A DNA stretch of 64,000 nt from Fodinibius salicampi. Lineage in GTDB: Bacteria > Bacteroidota > Rhodothermia > Balneolales > Balneolaceae. The position numbers were made by a program, and so were the translations under genes. The notes beneath the pieces are model-generated. The model saw only the letters and a program-made list of their open reading frames with translations, made no database searches and was not told the DNA's origin. The stretch lies in NCBI RefSeq assembly GCF_039545095.1, contig NZ_BAABRS010000002.1, positions 372,001 through 436,000 on the forward strand, given 5' to 3'. This document shows positions 17,198 to 25,954 of the stretch, in pieces. Numbering within the stretch: position 1 is the stretch's first letter; each line of letters opens with the position of its first letter.

Positions 17198-17899
17198 GTG
17201 AAGCCAAAGCATAGCATACTATTAGTTGAAGACGAAGAGGAGTCGGCCGAGATGCTGGCTAATTTCCTTGAGATGAATGATTATAAGGTGTTGGTAGCCC
17301 ATGAGGGCAATAAGGCATTGGAGCTTATCGAAGAGTATGCCGGGGAAATACATTTGGCTATTCTGGATATTATGGTTCCTAATGTAAACGGAAAAGAAAT
17401 TTGTGGTCATATTCGCAGGCATCCGGTGTTAAATGATATCCCGGTTATCTTTCTTACCGCAAAAGATGAAGAAGAAGATGAAATAAAAGGATTGGAGCTT
17501 GGAGCCGATGATTATATATCCAAGCCAGCAAGTCTTAACTTGGTCAAAGCACATGTAGAGACACTTTTGCGCCGGCAAAACCCACAGAAGGCGAATTGGC
17601 TGCAGTACGGGGATACCTATCTGGATACCGATGCCAAAGAGCTCTATGTGGATAATGAAAAGATAGAACTCACTTCAACAGAGTATACGTTGATTGAACT
17701 CTTTTATAAAAATCCCAAGCGTGTTTATACCCGCCAGGAAATTTTAGAGCATATTACGGAAGAAGATCATTTTGTGTTCGACCGAACAGTAGATGTGCAT
17801 GTAAAAAATCTGCGTCTTAAAATGGGCGATGCAGGAGAAGTTATTAAAACATATCGTGGTATTGGATATGGATTGAATCGCGAGATCGTCAAGGTATAA
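17198..17899 (+). CDS. OmpR/PhoB-family response regulator
   Basis: A 233-residue two-domain regulator. The receiver domain has acidic residues ED at 11-12, phospho-acceptor Asp57 (AILDIMVPN), a Thr in FLTAKD and the conserved Lys in ISKP. The C-terminal half is a winged helix (ELTSTEYTLIELFYKNPKRVYTRQEIL...FDRTVDVHVKNLRLKMG) that binds DNA. Start is GTG 17198-17200; no in-frame ATG gives a better receiver domain. The kinase gene follows after 39 bases, so the pair is cotranscribed. Confidence 0.95.
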   Translation: MKPKHSILLVEDEEESAEMLANFLEMNDYKVLVAHEGNKALELIEEYAGEIHLAILDIMVPNVNGKEICGHIRRHPVLNDIPVIFLTAKDEEEDEIKGLELGADDYISKPASLNLVKAHVETLLRRQNPQKANWLQYGDTYLDTDAKELYVDNEKIELTSTEYTLIELFYKNPKRVYTRQEILEHITEEDHFVFDRTVDVHVKNLRLKMGDAGEVIKTYRGIGYGLNREIVKV

Positions 17900-17938
17900 T
17901 ACGGATCTCCCTTTGAGAAAGAAAAAACAGGTTTATCT

Positions 17939-19342
17939 ATGAAAATCCGGTCGAAACTGGCTTGGACATTTATTCTGCTGCTCATTTTTGGAATTACGTC
18001 TATCAGCAGTTATTCCATTTTGTTTATTCGCGATTATTTGCTTGAAGAGGGACGGGTAGAGATGGAGCAGGATACCCGCTGGCTTGCCGTTACGGTTTCA
18101 AATCTGGTAAAAGACGGTGATTTTGAGCGCCGGTTTAATGATGCCGCCCGCACTTCGGGATACCAAATTGCACTGTATGATTCTACGGGCCGTTTAACGT
18201 ATGCATATACCGGCGGTGACACAACTTTTGTACCGGATCAAAACCTATCTGCGGGTATTATGGAAAGTTTGTCGGCTCGTGATAACCTCCCGCTTATGCC
18301 CCGAAATCCTGATTCTGAGCTCTTAACCAGCTATGTGGTCTTACCGGATCCGGATAGATCCGGTGCACTGCACTATCTGCAGGCCGCACAACTTAAAGAT
18401 GAGATTTATGCTCCCATCAAAACTATTCGATGGATTATTTATTACGGGATGTTTATTTCAATTGGATTAGTAGTGGTGGTTAGTATTTGGATATCGCGGT
18501 ATTTGACGAAGCCTATTACACAAATTAAAAATGCCGCTCAGGATATTGCCGATGGGGATGTAGGTCGGGAAATCGATATTCAAAGAAGTGACGAGTTTGG
18601 AACATTGGCCACATCGCTAAACCAGATGGCTTTTAAGTTGCGGGAAGATACAAAGCAAATTAAGCAATACGCTAAAAAACAGCGGCAGTTGTTTGCTGAC
18701 ATTACCCATGAAATTCGCAATCCCCTACATACTATTTCAGGGGCACTTGAGATGTTAGAACTGAAAGATCTGCCCTCTGATAAAAAGGAGAAGTATTTAA
18801 ACTCGGCTAAAAAGCAAACCGAGAGAATATCCCGCTTATTTAAAGATTTAAAAACACTGCAGAGATATGATTCTGATGAACATTTTGTGGAGATGCAGCG
18901 ATTTGACCTTTCGCTTATTGCCAGGCATATGGTTGACTGGCATGGGGATAGAGCGGACGAGAAGGATATCCGGTTGGAGGTTGATCAGCATGAATGTCGG
19001 GCAATAGGGGACCCGGCCAAAATAGAACAGGTTGTTGATAATTTGATTTCTAATGCACTAAAGTACACATCCGAAGGGAGCGTCACGCTTCGCTATACTG
19101 CAGAAGGAGAGAGGATTAAGATTGAAGTGAGGGATACCGGTATTGGGATCTCGGATGAACATTTAGATCGGCTTTTTGACCGGTTTTACCGTACAGATAA
19201 GGCCCGTTCCCGAGATAAAGGGGGAACCGGCTTGGGCTTGGCTGTCGTTAAGGGGATTTTAAACGCGCATGATACCGAAATTCATGTGGAAAGTACGGTC
19301 AATGAAGGGACTTGTTTTTGGTTTTATCTCCCCCCCGGATGA
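17939..19342 (+). CDS. Sensor histidine kinase with HAMP domain
   Basis: A 467-residue membrane kinase. TM1 is at about residues 9-30, a periplasmic sensor of about 130 residues follows, and TM2 is at about 164-186. HAMP comes next (KPITQIKNAAQDIADGDVG), then the dimerisation/H-box FADITHEIRNPLHTISGALEML with His257. The ATPase domain has the N-box DNLISNALKY, G1 DTGIGIS and G2 GTGLGLAV. It pairs with the preceding response regulator. The signal is unknown. The heme operon follows in the same direction after 180 bases, so a link to heme or envelope stress is possible but unproven. Confidence 0.95.
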   Translation: MKIRSKLAWTFILLLIFGITSISSYSILFIRDYLLEEGRVEMEQDTRWLAVTVSNLVKDGDFERRFNDAARTSGYQIALYDSTGRLTYAYTGGDTTFVPDQNLSAGIMESLSARDNLPLMPRNPDSELLTSYVVLPDPDRSGALHYLQAAQLKDEIYAPIKTIRWIIYYGMFISIGLVVVVSIWISRYLTKPITQIKNAAQDIADGDVGREIDIQRSDEFGTLATSLNQMAFKLREDTKQIKQYAKKQRQLFADITHEIRNPLHTISGALEMLELKDLPSDKKEKYLNSAKKQTERISRLFKDLKTLQRYDSDEHFVEMQRFDLSLIARHMVDWHGDRADEKDIRLEVDQHECRAIGDPAKIEQVVDNLISNALKYTSEGSVTLRYTAEGERIKIEVRDTGIGISDEHLDRLFDRFYRTDKARSRDKGGTGLGLAVVKGILNAHDTEIHVESTVNEGTCFWFYLPPG

Positions 19343-19366
19343 TAACTTTACATTTATTTGTAATGA

Positions 19367-19381
19367 ATAGATTCGTTCTAA
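19367..19381 (-). promoter_or_regulatory. Putative Fur/DtxR-like operator upstream of the heme operon
   Basis: The minus strand reads TTAGAACGAATCTAT. It differs at two positions from TTAGAACTAATCTAA between the protoporphyrinogen oxidase and Fe-binding-protein genes. The TTAGA...TCTA half-sites are palindromic. It lies 142 bases before hemH, in the only sizeable gap ahead of the operon. A small hairpin (TGGCAT/ATGCCA, 19483-19500) lies nearer the start codon. Confidence 0.45.
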
Positions 19382-19522
19382 ATAAAATATAGCGGCCTTT
19401 CTTCAAATTACCTTCACAAAGGATGGGTTTCTTTACCATGAAATAAGCTATAGCAGATAGAAATTACCGTGGAACCGAAATCTGGCATCTAGAAATGCCA
19501 ATAGAAACAAATTGATCAGCAA

Positions 19523-20647
19523 ATGGCAGAAGAAGAAAAACGAATTGGTGTAGTACTTATGAACCTAGGTGGTCCCACAGCAGACTACGCCGTACGGCCC
19601 TTTTTGTACAACCTTTTTCGTGACGAAGACATTATCAAGCTGGGGGGTGGTAGGTTTCAGGATTTCTTTGCAAAAATCATTTCAAAATTTCGTGCGCCCA
19701 ACGTGCAGGAAGATTACGAAGAGATCAACGGTTGCCCAAAAGGCTGCATGGGCAACAAACACTGTCTGAATCGCAAAAACAGTATTACTTCAACTTGCTG
19801 CTCCCCGATTAATAGCCTTACGGAAAAACAGCGCCGGGCGTTAGAAAAATATTTTAAGAATGAAATGCCCGATCAGTTTGTAAAGGTATATACCTGCATG
19901 CGCTATTGGTTGCCATTTGCGGAAACAACTATGGAGGATATGGTCGAAGATGGTATCACTCATGCGGTAATGGTGCCCCTGTATCCGCAGTTTTCGTGGA
20001 CGACTACGGGCAGTAGTTTTAGAGATTGGGAAACCAAGCGCGGTGAAAAATTTGGAGAGAATGCTCCCTGGAAAGAATTTCATGTTAAGAATTACCATCT
20101 GGATGAAAATTACCTGGATGCGATGAATGATCGTATTGATGAAGCACTGGAAGAGATGGATGAGGAGACACGCAACAAAACGCACTTTATTTTTAGTGCA
20201 CATGGTACTCCACTACTCGAAGTAAGGAGTGGCGATCCATATACGACGGAAATTAACCAGACGATGGAAGCTATTATGGAAAAACGTGGCTACGATCATG
20301 AATATTGGTTAGGCTATCAATCGAAAGTGGGCCCACAGAAATGGACGCAGCCGAATACTGTGGATTTGGTTGAGCGACATATTGAGTATGGAATTAAAAA
20401 CTTTTTGCTGATTCCCATCGCTTTTGTGACTGATCACGTGGAAACGCTCTTTGAGCTGGGTATTGAGCTTGTGGAAGACCTGGAAGAGGAAGGATATGAG
20501 TTTGAAAATCTAAAGGTCATGCCGGGTATTAATGACCATCCCCAATATATACAGGCATTAGCTGATCAGGTTTTAAGCAAGTTGGACTATGAGATCGAAG
20601 TTGAAAACAAAGTAAAGTCTGAATCTCAAAAAATTTCAGCTGAATAG
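19523..20647 (+). CDS. hemH: Ferrochelatase with a cysteine-rich insertion
   Basis: A 374-residue enzyme that inserts Fe2+ into protoporphyrin IX. Conserved landmarks are VVLMNLGGP near the start, FSAHGTP with His227 and TDHVETLFEL with Glu307, the usual metal-insertion residues. Where most ferrochelatases read IGGGSP, this one reads ING, then an extra segment of roughly 22 residues, then CSP. The segment adds Cys71, Cys75, Cys81, Cys92 and Cys93 (C-x3-C-x5-C-x10-CC). Some ferrochelatases bind a [2Fe-2S] cluster through four cysteines; a cluster here is inferred. First gene of the heme operon; hemA starts on the base after its stop. Confidence 0.95.
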   Translation: MAEEEKRIGVVLMNLGGPTADYAVRPFLYNLFRDEDIIKLGGGRFQDFFAKIISKFRAPNVQEDYEEINGCPKGCMGNKHCLNRKNSITSTCCSPINSLTEKQRRALEKYFKNEMPDQFVKVYTCMRYWLPFAETTMEDMVEDGITHAVMVPLYPQFSWTTTGSSFRDWETKRGEKFGENAPWKEFHVKNYHLDENYLDAMNDRIDEALEEMDEETRNKTHFIFSAHGTPLLEVRSGDPYTTEINQTMEAIMEKRGYDHEYWLGYQSKVGPQKWTQPNTVDLVERHIEYGIKNFLLIPIAFVTDHVETLFELGIELVEDLEEEGYEFENLKVMPGINDHPQYIQALADQVLSKLDYEIEVENKVKSESQKISAE

Positions 20648-21913
20648 ATGTCCATTGAGAATCCTAAAATATCGGATTTTTCTGCCGTTGGCGTAAACCA
20701 CTGGGAGGCTACCATAGGTATCCGTGAACAATTTTGCCTGGGTAGTACAAAGACAAAGGAACTCATTCAGGGAGCCAAAAGAGAAGGCATTAAGAGCCTT
20801 ATCGTGGTTTCAACCTGTAACAGAACCGAAATCTTTGCACAGGATGCTTCACCCCAGGAGCTTATACGGTTGATTGTAACCTACTCGGGGGCAACGTTGG
20901 AAGAATTCCATAACTATGGATTCGAAAAAGTAGGAGAAGCAGCGGTCGAACATCTCTTTCAGGTAACGGTGGGACTAGATTCCCAGATACTCGGCGACCT
21001 GCAAATTGTAAAACAGGTCAAGGAGGCCTATGATCTGGCCAGTGATTTGGATGCAGTGGATGGCGAATTGCATCGGTTGATGCAACATGTATTCAGAGCA
21101 CACAAGCGGTCCCGAAACGAGACTTCTCTTGGTGAGGGAGCCGCAACAACGGCCTATGCTGCCGTTAAGTTTGCTATCAAGACTTTTGATAACCTGCGTG
21201 ATAAAAATGTATTGCTGGTTGGTACCGGGAAAATCGGCAAAGTAACCTGCAAGAATTTGATCAATCTGGGAGTCCAAAAACTTACGCTCATTAATCGTAC
21301 GAGGGAGCGTGCAGAATTTGTTGCAGACAAGTTCGACCTCGAGGTAGCTGGAATGGATAAGCTGGCAGATGAAATAGCGGAAGCAGATCTTGTTATTGTT
21401 GCAACCGGAGCAAAAGAACCGGTGGTTACGCTGGATGACATGAAGCCCTCGCTGCTTGATCCGAAGTTTAAGGTGATGGTAGACCTGTCGGTACCTCGAA
21501 ACATTGATCCGCAGATTGGCGAAATGGAGTTTATCGATTTGGCCAATATGGACTTTTTGACTGATGTGACAGATGAAGCATATCGAAAACGCGAAGAAAA
21601 TATCCCTCTTGTTAAGAAAATAATCGAAGATGAACTCACGGATTATAAGAATTGGTTGAGCAAGCAGAAAGTGGTGCCAACGATCAAGGCACTTACGAAT
21701 AAATTTGATACCATCCGCGAAGACGAATTCGAGTTCTTCAAGAATAAGATTTCTGATACGGATCGGGATAAAGTGGAGAATCTTACCAGGCGCATTGTGA
21801 ATAAAATTGCCGCTTATTCAATTGAACATCTTCGGGATCATCATGAATCGGAGCAGGTAACTCAGGTCGTTAACGATATGTTCAAGCTTGAACACCAACC
21901 CGAGGATGAATAA
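20648..21913 (+). CDS. hemA: Glutamyl-tRNA reductase
   Basis: A 421-residue NADPH-dependent enzyme reducing glutamyl-tRNA to glutamate-1-semialdehyde, the first committed step of the C5 heme pathway. The nucleophile is Cys57 in VVSTCNRTEIF. VGLDSQILGDLQIVKQVK follows in the catalytic domain, and a nucleotide-binding fold starts at VLLVGTGKIGKVTCKNL. A helical C-terminal dimerisation domain ends the protein. Length fits the family. The ATG directly abuts the hemH stop and its end overlaps hemC by eight bases, indicating translational coupling. HemA is commonly the controlled step in C5-pathway organisms. Confidence 0.97.
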   Translation: MSIENPKISDFSAVGVNHWEATIGIREQFCLGSTKTKELIQGAKREGIKSLIVVSTCNRTEIFAQDASPQELIRLIVTYSGATLEEFHNYGFEKVGEAAVEHLFQVTVGLDSQILGDLQIVKQVKEAYDLASDLDAVDGELHRLMQHVFRAHKRSRNETSLGEGAATTAYAAVKFAIKTFDNLRDKNVLLVGTGKIGKVTCKNLINLGVQKLTLINRTRERAEFVADKFDLEVAGMDKLADEIAEADLVIVATGAKEPVVTLDDMKPSLLDPKFKVMVDLSVPRNIDPQIGEMEFIDLANMDFLTDVTDEAYRKREENIPLVKKIIEDELTDYKNWLSKQKVVPTIKALTNKFDTIREDEFEFFKNKISDTDRDKVENLTRRIVNKIAAYSIEHLRDHHESEQVTQVVNDMFKLEHQPEDE

Positions 21914-22835
21914 GACAAAAGAAAGAACAATTCGTATTGGTACCCGCGACAGTCAGCTGGCAACCTGGCAGGCAAAGCAGGTGGCTCAGGAACTGCAAAA
22001 GCTTGGGCATAATACCGAGCTTGTTTTTGTTAAATCAGAAGGAGATTTGGATTTAACTACACCATTGACCGAAATGGGAGGCAAGGGGGTGTTTACCAAG
22101 GCACTGGACAGTGCCCAGCTTAACGATGAAATTGATATTGCGGTGCACTCTTTTAAAGATTTGCCAACAGAAAACCCGCTTCCGCTAAAAGTAGCGGCTA
22201 TTATGGAGCGAGCAGACGCTCGCGATTCGCTGGTAGCGCCCGATGGTACCGAATTTCTGGACGATCCTGATTATAAGGCCACTATTGCCACCAGCAGTAA
22301 CCGGCGGCGTGCGCAGTGGCTGCATTCCTATCCGAATCATGAGATTGTAAATATACGCGGGAATGTGAATACCCGTTTGAAGAAGGTGGAAAGAAATGAT
22401 TGGGATGGCGCTATTTTCGCAGCGGCGGGCCTCGAGCGTATCGATCTTGGCCATCATATTAGTGCATACCTGGATTGGATGGTTTCAGCGGCTGCTCAGG
22501 GAGCAATGGCCGTGATGATCCGTGAAGGAGATACGAAGATGGAAGAGATCGTCTCACAGCTAAATCATGATGAAACGGCTATTTGTACAACCATAGAGCG
22601 TGATTTTTTGCACGATATGGAGGCTGGATGCAGCGCCCCGGTGGGAGCTTATGCCTTTATAGAGAATGAAGAAGTACATTTTAAGGCAGTGGCACTTACG
22701 CTTGATGGCCGTGAAAAATATGATTATGAAGATAGCGTATCGGTGGGGGAAGCTGGGGAGCTTGGTCATTCTGCGGCTCAAACCTTATTGAGTGAAGGAG
22801 CGATTAAGGTTATCGAAGAAATGAAGAAACGGTAA
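21906..22835 (+). CDS. hemC: Porphobilinogen deaminase (hydroxymethylbilane synthase)
   Basis: A 309-residue enzyme polymerising four porphobilinogens to hydroxymethylbilane. IRIGTRDSQLA near the N-terminus and VHSFKDLPT are typical. The dipyrromethane cofactor attaches to Cys242 in MEAGCSAPVGAY, the same number as in E. coli. I chose ATG 21906-21908 (MNKTKERTIRIG) over an upstream TTG because it overlaps the hemA stop as ATGAATAA, typical of coupled genes. A 210-base spacer holding a palindromic element follows. Confidence 0.97.
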   Translation: MNKTKERTIRIGTRDSQLATWQAKQVAQELQKLGHNTELVFVKSEGDLDLTTPLTEMGGKGVFTKALDSAQLNDEIDIAVHSFKDLPTENPLPLKVAAIMERADARDSLVAPDGTEFLDDPDYKATIATSSNRRRAQWLHSYPNHEIVNIRGNVNTRLKKVERNDWDGAIFAAAGLERIDLGHHISAYLDWMVSAAAQGAMAVMIREGDTKMEEIVSQLNHDETAICTTIERDFLHDMEAGCSAPVGAYAFIENEEVHFKAVALTLDGREKYDYEDSVSVGEAGELGHSAAQTLLSEGAIKVIEEMKKR

Positions 22836-22950
22836 TTTCTTCTAATGCCTTATCTAGACCTAAGGGCAAGAGCTTTAGCAGATTGAATGCCTAAGATTGT
22901 TCATCTTACATTCGGATGAAAAGATAGGTTTTAACGAACTAAGATTTTAT

Positions 22951-23028
22951 GTTATTCTGAATTTATTTCAGGATCTGTTGTAAGTGATTAGCTTAATATT
23001 TCAGATACTGAAGTAAATTTAGCATGAC
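22951..23028. repeat. REP-like inverted repeat between hemC and hemD
   Basis: Arms at 22951-22977 and 23002-23028 are imperfect inverted copies. The second, reversed, reads GTCATGCTAAATTTACTTCA against GTTATTCTGAATTTATTTCA in the first; the TCATGCTgAA...TTCAG style recalls dispersed intergenic palindromes. It would fold into a long hairpin in the heme-operon transcript. No T-run follows, so termination is unlikely. It may mark mRNA processing or be a mobile palindromic element. Confidence 0.6.
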
Positions 23029-23045
23029 ACCATAATTAGTGATCA

Positions 23046-23786
23046 ATGCGACAAGACAAACGAAATATTTTAGTTACGCGACCTTTATCCGCACGGCAAA
23101 TTGAATATGCCCGTATATTGGGATTGGAGGCGATTATTGAACCTGCTCTTGAATTTAATTTTCCGGAATATTGGGATGGAGTGCTGAAGGTTATTACAGA
23201 ACATTCGAAGTCGGACTGGATTTTTACCAGTACCAATGGTGTAAAGGCATTGGAAGAATTGATGGATGCCGGACTGCAGGTACGTCCTGAGGTACAGCTT
23301 TTTGCAGTAGGTTCTAAAACACAAGAGGCATTGCAGGAATTGGGACTGGAAGCCAAAATTCCCCGAACTGAAGACAGCAAGCATTTGGCTGAGTTAATTA
23401 TTGAAGAAGGCAAAATTAATTCAGTAATATATTTTCATGGTAATCTCAGTCGTGATGAAATGACTGAGCGGCTGGAAAAGAATGGTATTGAAGTTATTGA
23501 ACTGGAAGTTTATGAAACGGTTATAAATCCCGTCCAAATGCCCGAAAAAACGATAAGCGCTATCCTGTTTTATAGTCCCAGTGCAGTTAAAGGATTTGCA
23601 CAGGGTGAAGGCTTTGAGAAGGAGTTGCCTCCGCTTTTTGCTATTGGTCCTACCACCGGTAAGGCTTTAAAGGAACACACCGATCAGCATATAGAGATTG
23701 CCAGACAACCCGATACCGAAGTACTTCTCCGTACCACATCAGACTACATTTTTAATCAGGTCGAACATTCTCCTTCAAAGAAGTAG
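23046..23786 (+). CDS. hemD: Uroporphyrinogen-III synthase
   Basis: A 246-residue enzyme that cyclises hydroxymethylbilane with inversion of ring D. The family is poorly conserved. Recognisable segments are NILVTRPL at the N-terminus, WIFTSTNGVKAL, FAVGSKTQEALQELG, VIYFHGN, VYETV and ILFYSPSAVKGF, followed by FAIGPTTGKAL. Both alternating Rossmann-like lobes are present. Operon position between hemC and hemE supports the assignment. A divergent second HemD-like protein is encoded at 48033-48764. Confidence 0.9.
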   Translation: MRQDKRNILVTRPLSARQIEYARILGLEAIIEPALEFNFPEYWDGVLKVITEHSKSDWIFTSTNGVKALEELMDAGLQVRPEVQLFAVGSKTQEALQELGLEAKIPRTEDSKHLAELIIEEGKINSVIYFHGNLSRDEMTERLEKNGIEVIELEVYETVINPVQMPEKTISAILFYSPSAVKGFAQGEGFEKELPPLFAIGPTTGKALKEHTDQHIEIARQPDTEVLLRTTSDYIFNQVEHSPSKK

Positions 23787-23856
23787 GAGAAATGTTGATT
23801 CTCAACTTAAGCTAACAGGGAATACTGTTCCCGTTTCAAGTAAGAAAAATTTTTGT

Positions 23857-24906
23857 ATGAGCCACAATTTTCCAGAGCTAAAAAATGATTTATTGCTACG
23901 CACACTCAACGGAGAAGAAGTTGAACGACCACCGGTATGGATGATGCGCCAGGCAGGCCGTTATTTACCCCAGTACATGAAGCTCAGAAAAAAATATACT
24001 TTTTTTGAGCGGGTAGAAACTCCTGAACTGGCATGCGAGATTACCATCCAGCCCATAGATGAACTCGAGCCGGATGCGGCTATCATCTTTTCGGATATCC
24101 TGACTATCCCTCAAGCTCTGGGTATCGATGTGGATTTGGTTAAAGACGTGGGACCGGTGATGGATAATCCCATCCGGAGCGTAGATGATGCTTTTGCTAT
24201 TTTTGCGGAGGATGTGCCCGAAAAGCTCAATCACGTGATGGAAGCCATTACACTTACCCGCAAAGAACTCAATGGACGTGTGCCATTAATTGGTTTTGCC
24301 GGTGCACCGTGGACGCTTTTCTGTTATATGGTACAGGGACAGGGATCGAAGAATTTTGCAAAAGCTAAAGCGTTTATGTATCAGCACCCTGATGCAGCCC
24401 AACACGTGATGAAAGAGTTAACAAAGGCTACCATCGATTATTTAAAAGCACAGATTGAGGCTGGCGCGCAGGTAGTGCAACTATTTGATTCATGGTCCGG
24501 ATTATTGAGTCCCGAAGATTTTAATAAGTGGGCCATGCCATACCTAATGGAGATTTGTGATGCGATTGATGAGGTCCCGGTAATTTTGTTTGCCAAGGGC
24601 AGCTGGTATGCACTGGAGCGCCTCAGCTTTAAAAGCAATGCCTCGGCGCTGGGTCTGGATTGGACGATAACACCGGAGTATGGCCGTGAGGCTACCCGAG
24701 GAAATACTGTATTGCAGGGTAACTTTGATCCCTCAAAACTAATGATGCCACGAGAAGAGATACGTCGCCAAACCAAACGTATGATCGACCGTTTTGGAAC
24801 ACAGAAGTATATTGCGAATTTAGGGCATGGAATATTACCGAATATCGCCGTAGATAATGCCCGTACTTTTGTAGATACGGTAAAAGAATATTCAGCCACA
24901 GATTAA
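23857..24906 (+). CDS. hemE: Uroporphyrinogen decarboxylase
   Basis: A 349-residue enzyme removing four acetate carboxyls to give coproporphyrinogen III. The signature PPVWMMRQAGRYLPQY is near the N-terminus. IIFSDILTIPQALG and GFAGAPWTLFCYMVQG follow, and the C-terminal part contains LGLDWTITPEYGR, LQGNFDP and NLGHGILPN. I chose ATG 23857-23859 (MSHNFPEL) since the in-frame upstream extension has no family resemblance and overlaps hemD. No cofactor is needed. It sits between hemD and hemF. Confidence 0.97.
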   Translation: MSHNFPELKNDLLLRTLNGEEVERPPVWMMRQAGRYLPQYMKLRKKYTFFERVETPELACEITIQPIDELEPDAAIIFSDILTIPQALGIDVDLVKDVGPVMDNPIRSVDDAFAIFAEDVPEKLNHVMEAITLTRKELNGRVPLIGFAGAPWTLFCYMVQGQGSKNFAKAKAFMYQHPDAAQHVMKELTKATIDYLKAQIEAGAQVVQLFDSWSGLLSPEDFNKWAMPYLMEICDAIDEVPVILFAKGSWYALERLSFKSNASALGLDWTITPEYGREATRGNTVLQGNFDPSKLMMPREEIRRQTKRMIDRFGTQKYIANLGHGILPNIAVDNARTFVDTVKEYSATD

Positions 24907-24945
24907 TGCAGGTGTCAACCAATATAATCTGTAGCTAAAACAATT

Positions 24946-25893
24946 ATGAAAGAAAAGAATATCAAAAACCGATTCGAAGATTACATCTGTAACTTGCAAG
25001 ATGAAATCTGTGATCGATTGGAGCAGATCGATGGAAAGGCACGGTTCCGCCACGACGATTGGGAGCGAGATGGCGGAGGCGGAGGACACACCCGTATTAT
25101 TGAAAAAGGCGATTACTTTGAAAAAGGGGGAGTGAATATATCCTCTGTACATGGAGAATTGCCCGAGCTCATTCGAAAACGTTTTGAGGTAGAACAGGGC
25201 TGGTTTTGGGCAGGTGGGATTTCACTGGTTATTCATCCCCAAAACCCAATGGTGCCGACGGTACACGCGAATTTTCGTTATTTTGAACTGTACGATGATG
25301 CCGGGATGAGTGAAATACGGGATCGCTGGTTTGGCGGCGGTGCAGATTTGACTCCTTATTATCTTTGGGATGAAGATGCCGTACATTTTCATCGAGTCCT
25401 GAAAACGGCCTGTGATAAACATGGCAAGGAATTATATCCCAAGTTTAAAAAAGAGTGTGACGAGTATTTTTATAACGATCACCGCTCGGAGGGACGTGGT
25501 ATTGGTGGATTGTTTTTTGATTACCTGCGTCCTACTAAAGAACGATCTGCGGGAGAGTGGTATAAATTTACAACAGAAGTGGGCACTGCTTTCCTGGATA
25601 GCTATGTGCCCATTGTTGAACGAAGAAAGGATGAGCCTTATAATGAGCGGCAGCGCTATTTTCAGGAAATCCGGCGTGGCAGATATGTGGAGTTTAATTT
25701 GATCCATGATCGTGGTACCTTGTTCGGTCTGAAAACCGACGGGCGAACGGAGTCAATTTTGATGAGTTTGCCACCGCGCGTTCGATGGGATTATGATTTC
25801 GAAATAGAAGAAGGAAGCCGTGAAGCGTATCTTCTTGATCGCTTAAAAAATCCCATTGACTGGATTGCATATGGTGAGAACGAGAATTTTTAA
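24946..25893 (+). CDS. hemF: Oxygen-dependent coproporphyrinogen-III oxidase
   Basis: A 315-residue enzyme that oxidatively decarboxylates coproporphyrinogen III to protoporphyrinogen IX using O2. Family segments are GGGGHTRIIEKGDYFEKGGV and WFGGGADLTPYYLWDEDAVH. LIHDRGTLFGLKTDGRTESI and MSLPPRVRWDY follow near the C-terminus. The O2-dependent enzyme rather than HemN/HemZ suggests aerobic growth. With the FAD-type oxidase at 34265-35629 it indicates the protoporphyrin-dependent branch rather than the coproheme branch. Confidence 0.97.
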   Translation: MKEKNIKNRFEDYICNLQDEICDRLEQIDGKARFRHDDWERDGGGGGHTRIIEKGDYFEKGGVNISSVHGELPELIRKRFEVEQGWFWAGGISLVIHPQNPMVPTVHANFRYFELYDDAGMSEIRDRWFGGGADLTPYYLWDEDAVHFHRVLKTACDKHGKELYPKFKKECDEYFYNDHRSEGRGIGGLFFDYLRPTKERSAGEWYKFTTEVGTAFLDSYVPIVERRKDEPYNERQRYFQEIRRGRYVEFNLIHDRGTLFGLKTDGRTESILMSLPPRVRWDYDFEIEEGSREAYLLDRLKNPIDWIAYGENENF

Positions 25894-25954
25894 ATGTGAA
25901 TAAAAATAAGTTGGATCGTAACGCGATACGACCCAACAGTTATTATTTATAATT

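Noticed and set aside
23698-23856. N-terminal extension of hemE by 53 codons
   Set aside because: The extension overlaps hemD and does not resemble uroporphyrinogen decarboxylase; ATG 23857 gives the family-typical N-terminus.
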